From NCBI GenBank assembly GCA_946414625.1, contig CAMKPI010000077.1, forward strand, positions 1 through 7,465: DNA of 7,465 bases, in the 5' to 3' direction. The stretch comes from an uncultured Spirochaetaceae bacterium. GTDB lineage: Bacteria; Spirochaetota; Spirochaetia; Sphaerochaetales; Sphaerochaetaceae. This document shows, in pieces, positions 4,740 to 7,465 of the stretch. The position numbers and the translations under genes are program-made. Each line of letters starts with the position of its first letter. Positions within the stretch are counted from its first letter, which is position 1. The notes beneath the pieces were generated by a model, which was given only the letters and a program-made list of their open reading frames with translations, was not told the origin of the DNA and made no database searches.

Positions 4740-6398
4740 ATGGGGCATGATTGTATGAGAAGCAATAAAAAGATATTTTGCAATTTCGATAATGTAAGAG
4801 GAGTGAGCGGTTTTTTTCCGGTATTGAGAGACTCTTTCTCTCGTGCCGTCCCATGGGGCTTGTTGCTTTGCTTTGTGCTGCTGACCTCGGGGTGCGCCTC
4901 GACATACTACACGGAACTGCCTTCCCGGCAGCCTGCTGTGTACACAGAATCGACATCCCCAAAGGATGAGGTGGTGGCTCGGGAGGTGCAAAGAGCGATG
5001 GACGAGGCGTCCTCTGCGGAAGACGCCGCCGGTTCAGGTGGGGACTCGGGTGTGCCTTTCCCGGACGGGACGGATGGCACGCATCGTAGTATTGACCGCG
5101 TCGGACACGACTCGGGTGTGCCTTTCCCGGACGGGTCGGATGGCCTTCAGGACGGATGGGCCGGGGAAAACCGTTTCGGTTCAAAATCCGGCGAATCACA
5201 GCAAGCCCAGGCGGGTGACTTCCGGTTCAGAAACATGATTTTCAGGGACGGCGGCGAGGAAAGTGTGCTTCAGGAGGACTCCGGCGCCATGCCTCGCCAG
5301 GGTAGTTGGGATTCCTTTGCTGAGGTATATCCGGCAGGGGAAGGCGGAGACGCGGTTCAAGGTATCGGGAACGCAGCGAGAGATGGCGTTCACCCGATGG
5401 CGCGCTGTGAAACGGAATACGATGACTCGGAGGCGATAATCGAGGCTTTGTCGGAACGCCTTTCGTACTACGAATCTCTTGCGGGGTCGGATGCGGCTTC
5501 TCCTGGAGGCTCAGAAAGAATTCCGGATGCTCTCTTCCCCGCTGGAAACGTTTCCGCTTTGCAATCCGGCACTCCGGGAAGCGGCCGGGGCGCGGCTGCG
5601 GAGGACATTATCTCTTCCAGCGTCTCAGGCGCCAGACGGACAGTCACAAGTGCCTACAACTTCGTGAATTCGACCACGGTGTACAGCTATGTAAAAGGCA
5701 TGGTCTACGATGTGTTCTATCATCCTGAACACGCCACGTCGATTCGTCTTCAGGCGGGGGAGGCTCTCTCGTATGCCGCTTTGGGGGACAGCAATAACTG
5801 GACGATAGAAACGCTGGAGAACACGGAGGAAGGAGAGGAATATACATATGTACACGCGCGTCCGTTCGCGCCGGGAGAAACCGACCTTCATCTTTATACG
5901 GACCGCAGGGTATACCATTTCCGCCTGATATCGTCGGATGGTGCATATCAGGTACAGGTGGAGTTCCGATACCCAGATTCGGATGTTGTGAAGTCTTCCG
6001 GCGGCATTTCCAGCCTGGCTGCTCAGGGCGGAGCCGGAAGGCCCTCCTCCGGCGTGGCAGGATCGAAGGCAGCCGGCAGCTCCGCTTCGTCCCGGTACGA
6101 GACAGCGACTGCGATGGCACAGGGCGTGCGGGATCTTAATTTCAATTACAGGATAACCGGCTCTGCGTCGTGGAAACCAGTGCGTGCATATTCGGACACG
6201 GTACGAACCTATATTCAGTTCCCGAATTCTTTTGCTACCAATTCGGAGACTCCGATTGTTCTGTTGAGGCACAACGGGCGCGACGAGATTGTGGATTTCA
6301 CGGGTCGTGGGATCACGTATATAGTTCCGCTGATTCTCTCCACAAATGAGGTTTTTGTCCTGAAAGCGGGCAGGGAGGAGTGCTATGTGGGGTATTAG
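4740..6398 (+). CDS. trbG: TrbG/VirB9-family outer-membrane-core protein with lipobox and large N-terminal extension
   Basis: The protein has 552 residues from ATG 4740; TrbG proteins are usually about 300. A hydrophobic signal, GLLLCFVLLTSGC, ends in a lipobox with Cys52, suggesting a lipoprotein. Residues about 53-310 are a Gly/Ser/Asp/Glu-rich, probably disordered extension with a duplicated DSGVPFPDG segment. The VirB9/CagX N-terminal domain spans about 316-412 (YVKGMVYDVFYHPEHATSIR, later DLHLYTDRRVYHFRLIS). A Gly/Ser/Ala linker follows (about 418-452). The C-terminal domain spans about 465-552 (LNFNYRITG, WKPVRAYSDTVRTYIQFP, ending KAGREECYVGY). In T4SSs VirB9 forms the periplasmic and outer-membrane ring with VirB7 and VirB10. 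A lipid anchor on VirB9 itself could make a separate VirB7 lipoprotein unnecessary (inference). The start is uncertain: GTG 4725, ATG 4755 and GTG 4803 are in frame. ATG 4740 has TGAGG 9 nt upstream. Confidence 0.85.
   Translation: MGHDCMRSNKKIFCNFDNVRGVSGFFPVLRDSFSRAVPWGLLLCFVLLTSGCASTYYTELPSRQPAVYTESTSPKDEVVAREVQRAMDEASSAEDAAGSGGDSGVPFPDGTDGTHRSIDRVGHDSGVPFPDGSDGLQDGWAGENRFGSKSGESQQAQAGDFRFRNMIFRDGGEESVLQEDSGAMPRQGSWDSFAEVYPAGEGGDAVQGIGNAARDGVHPMARCETEYDDSEAIIEALSERLSYYESLAGSDAASPGGSERIPDALFPAGNVSALQSGTPGSGRGAAAEDIISSSVSGARRTVTSAYNFVNSTTVYSYVKGMVYDVFYHPEHATSIRLQAGEALSYAALGDSNNWTIETLENTEEGEEYTYVHARPFAPGETDLHLYTDRRVYHFRLISSDGAYQVQVEFRYPDSDVVKSSGGISSLAAQGGAGRPSSGVAGSKAAGSSASSRYETATAMAQGVRDLNFNYRITGSASWKPVRAYSDTVRTYIQFPNSFATNSETPIVLLRHNGRDEIVDFTGRGITYIVPLILSTNEVFVLKAGREECYVGY
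5043..5144 (+). repeat. 36-bp direct repeat inside trbG, 66-bp period
   Basis: Copies at 5043-5078 and 5109-5144 differ at one base only (A5070 versus T5136). They start GACTCGGGTGTGCC and encode DSGVPFPDG(T/S)DG twice, 22 residues apart. The period is a multiple of three, so the frame is kept. The near-identity at DNA level suggests a recent duplication in the disordered extension. Confidence 0.9.
6373..6380 (+). promoter_or_regulatory. ribosome-binding site at the end of trbG
   Basis: GGGAGGAG within the last codons of trbG, with GGGAGG 6 nt before ATG 6385. It is one of the best Shine-Dalgarno matches in the window and points to translation starting in the gap after trbG, overlapping the trbG stop by 14 bases. 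Confidence 0.55.
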
Positions 6399-6703
6399 CG
6401 GTGTTTTTCCGGTTGAGGCGTATATGGTGTACGCGGAAAGGGTGCAGTTGTCACCGAAGATTCGCGGAACGAGTTTTCGGGTGAAATGCGTATGGTGGAC
6501 GGCCTGGAGACAGATAGCCTCGTTCTGACGAATCGGAGTCCGGTAGTTTAGCGTTTGGAGAAACGGTTTTTGTGCTTGGGATTGTCTGATTTTGGACGAC
6601 TGAGCGAGAGCTGGGGTTGTGCGGGTACTTGTTGTGGGGCACTGCCCCCGGTTTGGACAGTGGCTCTGTGCCGCGGTTGCCCTTTGGGGTGGATCATAAA
6701 TAA
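6385..6703 (+). pseudogene. probable frameshifted small gene after trbG
   Basis: A strong ribosome-binding site leads to ATG 6385 (MWGISGVFPVEAYMVYAE...), open for 47 codons to TGA 6526-6528. Its second half becomes Trp/Arg-rich and does not look coding. From 6417 to 6551 another frame reads like a soluble protein (GVYGVRGKGAVVTEDSRN, SGEMRMVDGLETDSLVL) but has no start codon of its own. A third frame takes over from 6518 (ESGSLAFGETVFVLGIV), stops at TGA 6587 and stays open afterwards to TAA 6701. The simplest reading is one small coupled gene broken by at least two frame changes. This position would be trbH or another small assembly component in Trb operons, but no homologue is recognised. 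Alternatives are an intact 47-residue protein with chance ORFs around it, or base-call errors. Confidence 0.35.
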
Positions 6704-6795
6704 AACGTTCGCGGGTGGATCAGTAATCAAAGATGGAGGCCGCCTATGAGGCTGGCATTGCCTTCGGCTCGGACAACGCTCCTGGGGTGGATCGG

Positions 6796-7465
6796 ATGAA
6801 ATATTTGAAATCGGAGAAAATCAGGAGAACTCTCGTTGTGGCTGCGATCCTCGGAGTTTTGGGACTGTGCCTTTATGTTGTACTGTCGGAACGCAAGACC
6901 CGGCGACCCATCAAGCCTGATGAAGACATGGTTGTCCTGGAACCGGCGCCGAAAAACCTCCTGTTTTTGTCAAAGGACGGCACCAGAGTTGACAGCGGCG
7001 GAAACATTGCTGTGGAGATCGGCGGGAAGGAGTACACGGTGCTCCCGGACGGCTCCGTTTGGGTAGAGAGTGAGGACGGTCGGATTGTCCAGGTGTCCGA
7101 TCCGAGGCTGATAAACACCGTCCTGACCCGCGCCCTCGCCGCATCGGAGGAGGCTTTCTCAGATTCGGACGCGATAAAACGGAACATCTCGTTGGACGAC
7201 TTGTCCGAAAGCGAAATAAAGACCCTTGCAAGGATCCTCGGCGTGTCTGAGAGCGCGTTAGCTCGCATCGCTGAGGAGTCTCAGGAAGGCGGCGGACCGG
7301 CGAGGACGCTTTTGGATGCCCTTGGGATATTGGATCTTCGCACGCTTTCCGACACCGAGATATCGGATCTTGCCGCAAGGCTCGATGTGCCGGAGGAAGC
7401 CCTTCGCGGGATTGTCGAGAAGGCAAGGAATGAAGGAAAGGCTGTTTCCGTGGACGACGCGATAC
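6796..7465 (+). CDS. membrane-anchored protein with about 48-residue helical repeats, in the TrbI/VirB10 position; 3' end outside window
   Basis: The frame is open from ATG 6796 to the window end (223 residues visible). ATG 6733 in the same frame would add 21 residues. GGGTGG just upstream of 6796 gives a usable ribosome-binding site, and the basic start fits an inner-membrane anchor. Residues 1-11 are basic, 12-30 form one membrane helix (TLVVAAILGVLGLCLYVVL), and 31-115 are a polar, probably periplasmic segment. From about 121 a repeat begins: LSESEIKTLARILGVSESAL (136-155) aligns with LSDTEISDLAARLDVPEEAL (184-203), period 48. A third unit seems to start at VSVDDAI. The placement after trbF-trbG and the topology match VirB10/TrbI, and repeat-bearing VirB10 relatives exist (CagY, DotG/IcmE). 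The diagnostic C-terminal VirB10 domain is not in view, so the family is not proven. Confidence 0.7.
   Translation, partial: MKYLKSEKIRRTLVVAAILGVLGLCLYVVLSERKTRRPIKPDEDMVVLEPAPKNLLFLSKDGTRVDSGGNIAVEIGGKEYTVLPDGSVWVESEDGRIVQVSDPRLINTVLTRALAASEEAFSDSDAIKRNISLDDLSESEIKTLARILGVSESALARIAEESQEGGGPARTLLDALGILDLRTLSDTEISDLAARLDVPEEALRGIVEKARNEGKAVSVDDAI

Noticed and set aside
3689..4783. Long open frame of 364 codons on the - strand opposite trbF
   Set aside because: It lies antisense to a clearly recognisable TrbF domain, crosses the AT-rich intergenic core, and its translation is rich in His, Pro and Arg without any recognisable motif.
5625..6272. Open frame of 215 codons on the - strand opposite trbG
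   Set aside because: It mirrors the VirB9 domain coding sequence; its Arg/Cys/His-rich translation shows no family features.
6518..6703. Read-through of TGA 6587 as Trp or selenocysteine
   Set aside because: The frame stays open after this TGA, but no start codon, conserved context or SECIS-like hairpin was identified, and other genes here end in TGA; a broken gene is simpler.
1..7465. CRISPR array, tRNA, rRNA or insertion sequence
   Set aside because: No regularly spaced repeats of CRISPR size, no tRNA cloverleaf, no rRNA segments and no transposase-like protein were seen on either strand.

Overview
The window looks like an accessory (mobile-element or island) stretch of a diderm bacterium. 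It holds an outer-membrane-type conjugation channel (TrbG/VirB9 with a lipobox) and partners of the P-type (Trb/VirB) type IV secretion system. Coding DNA is moderately GC-rich, while one intergenic stretch (about 3597-3790) is strikingly AT-rich. Nothing in the sequence lets me name the species.

Layout. 1-1224 (+): 3' part of an APC-superfamily amino-acid/polyamine permease, cut by the window edge. 1225-1493: intergenic DNA dominated by a perfect 40-bp palindrome (1286-1325) and a smaller one (1339-1350). 1494-2357 (+): a two-domain protein, N-terminal DUF1232 (YkvA-like membrane domain) fused to an LRAT/H-REV107-type Cys-His domain. 2358-2603: non-coding, pyrimidine-rich on this strand, with CTCCGTG-type short repeats. 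2604-3581 (-): TrbB/VirB11-family secretion ATPase with a textbook Shine-Dalgarno. 3597-4039: divergent intergenic region with an AT-rich core, a possible + promoter, a G7 tract, an 11-bp tandem repeat and a small leader ORF. 4040-4720 (+): TrbF/VirB8. 4740-6398 (+): TrbG/VirB9 with a lipobox and an unusual N-terminal extension of about 250 residues. 6385-6732: a region with a strong ribosome-binding site whose plausible coding signal jumps between frames (probable broken gene). 6796-7465 (+, runs off the end): a membrane-anchored protein with about 48-residue helical repeats, in the place where TrbI/VirB10 would be expected.

How it fits together. TrbB would be the cytoplasmic hexameric ATPase, TrbF the inner-membrane periplasmic assembly factor, and TrbG the outer-membrane core ring. 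The last, partial protein is a candidate inner-membrane/periplasm-spanning partner. The ATPase is divergent from the channel genes, so the two parts are probably transcribed from separate promoters in the AT-rich gap. VirB4/TrbE, VirB6/TrbL, coupling protein and relaxase are not in this window. The permease and DUF1232-LRAT gene show no visible functional link to the secretion genes. The most unusual items are the DUF1232-LRAT fusion, the enlarged lipobox-bearing TrbG, the repeat protein in the VirB10 slot, and the frame-switching signals next to trbF and after trbG.
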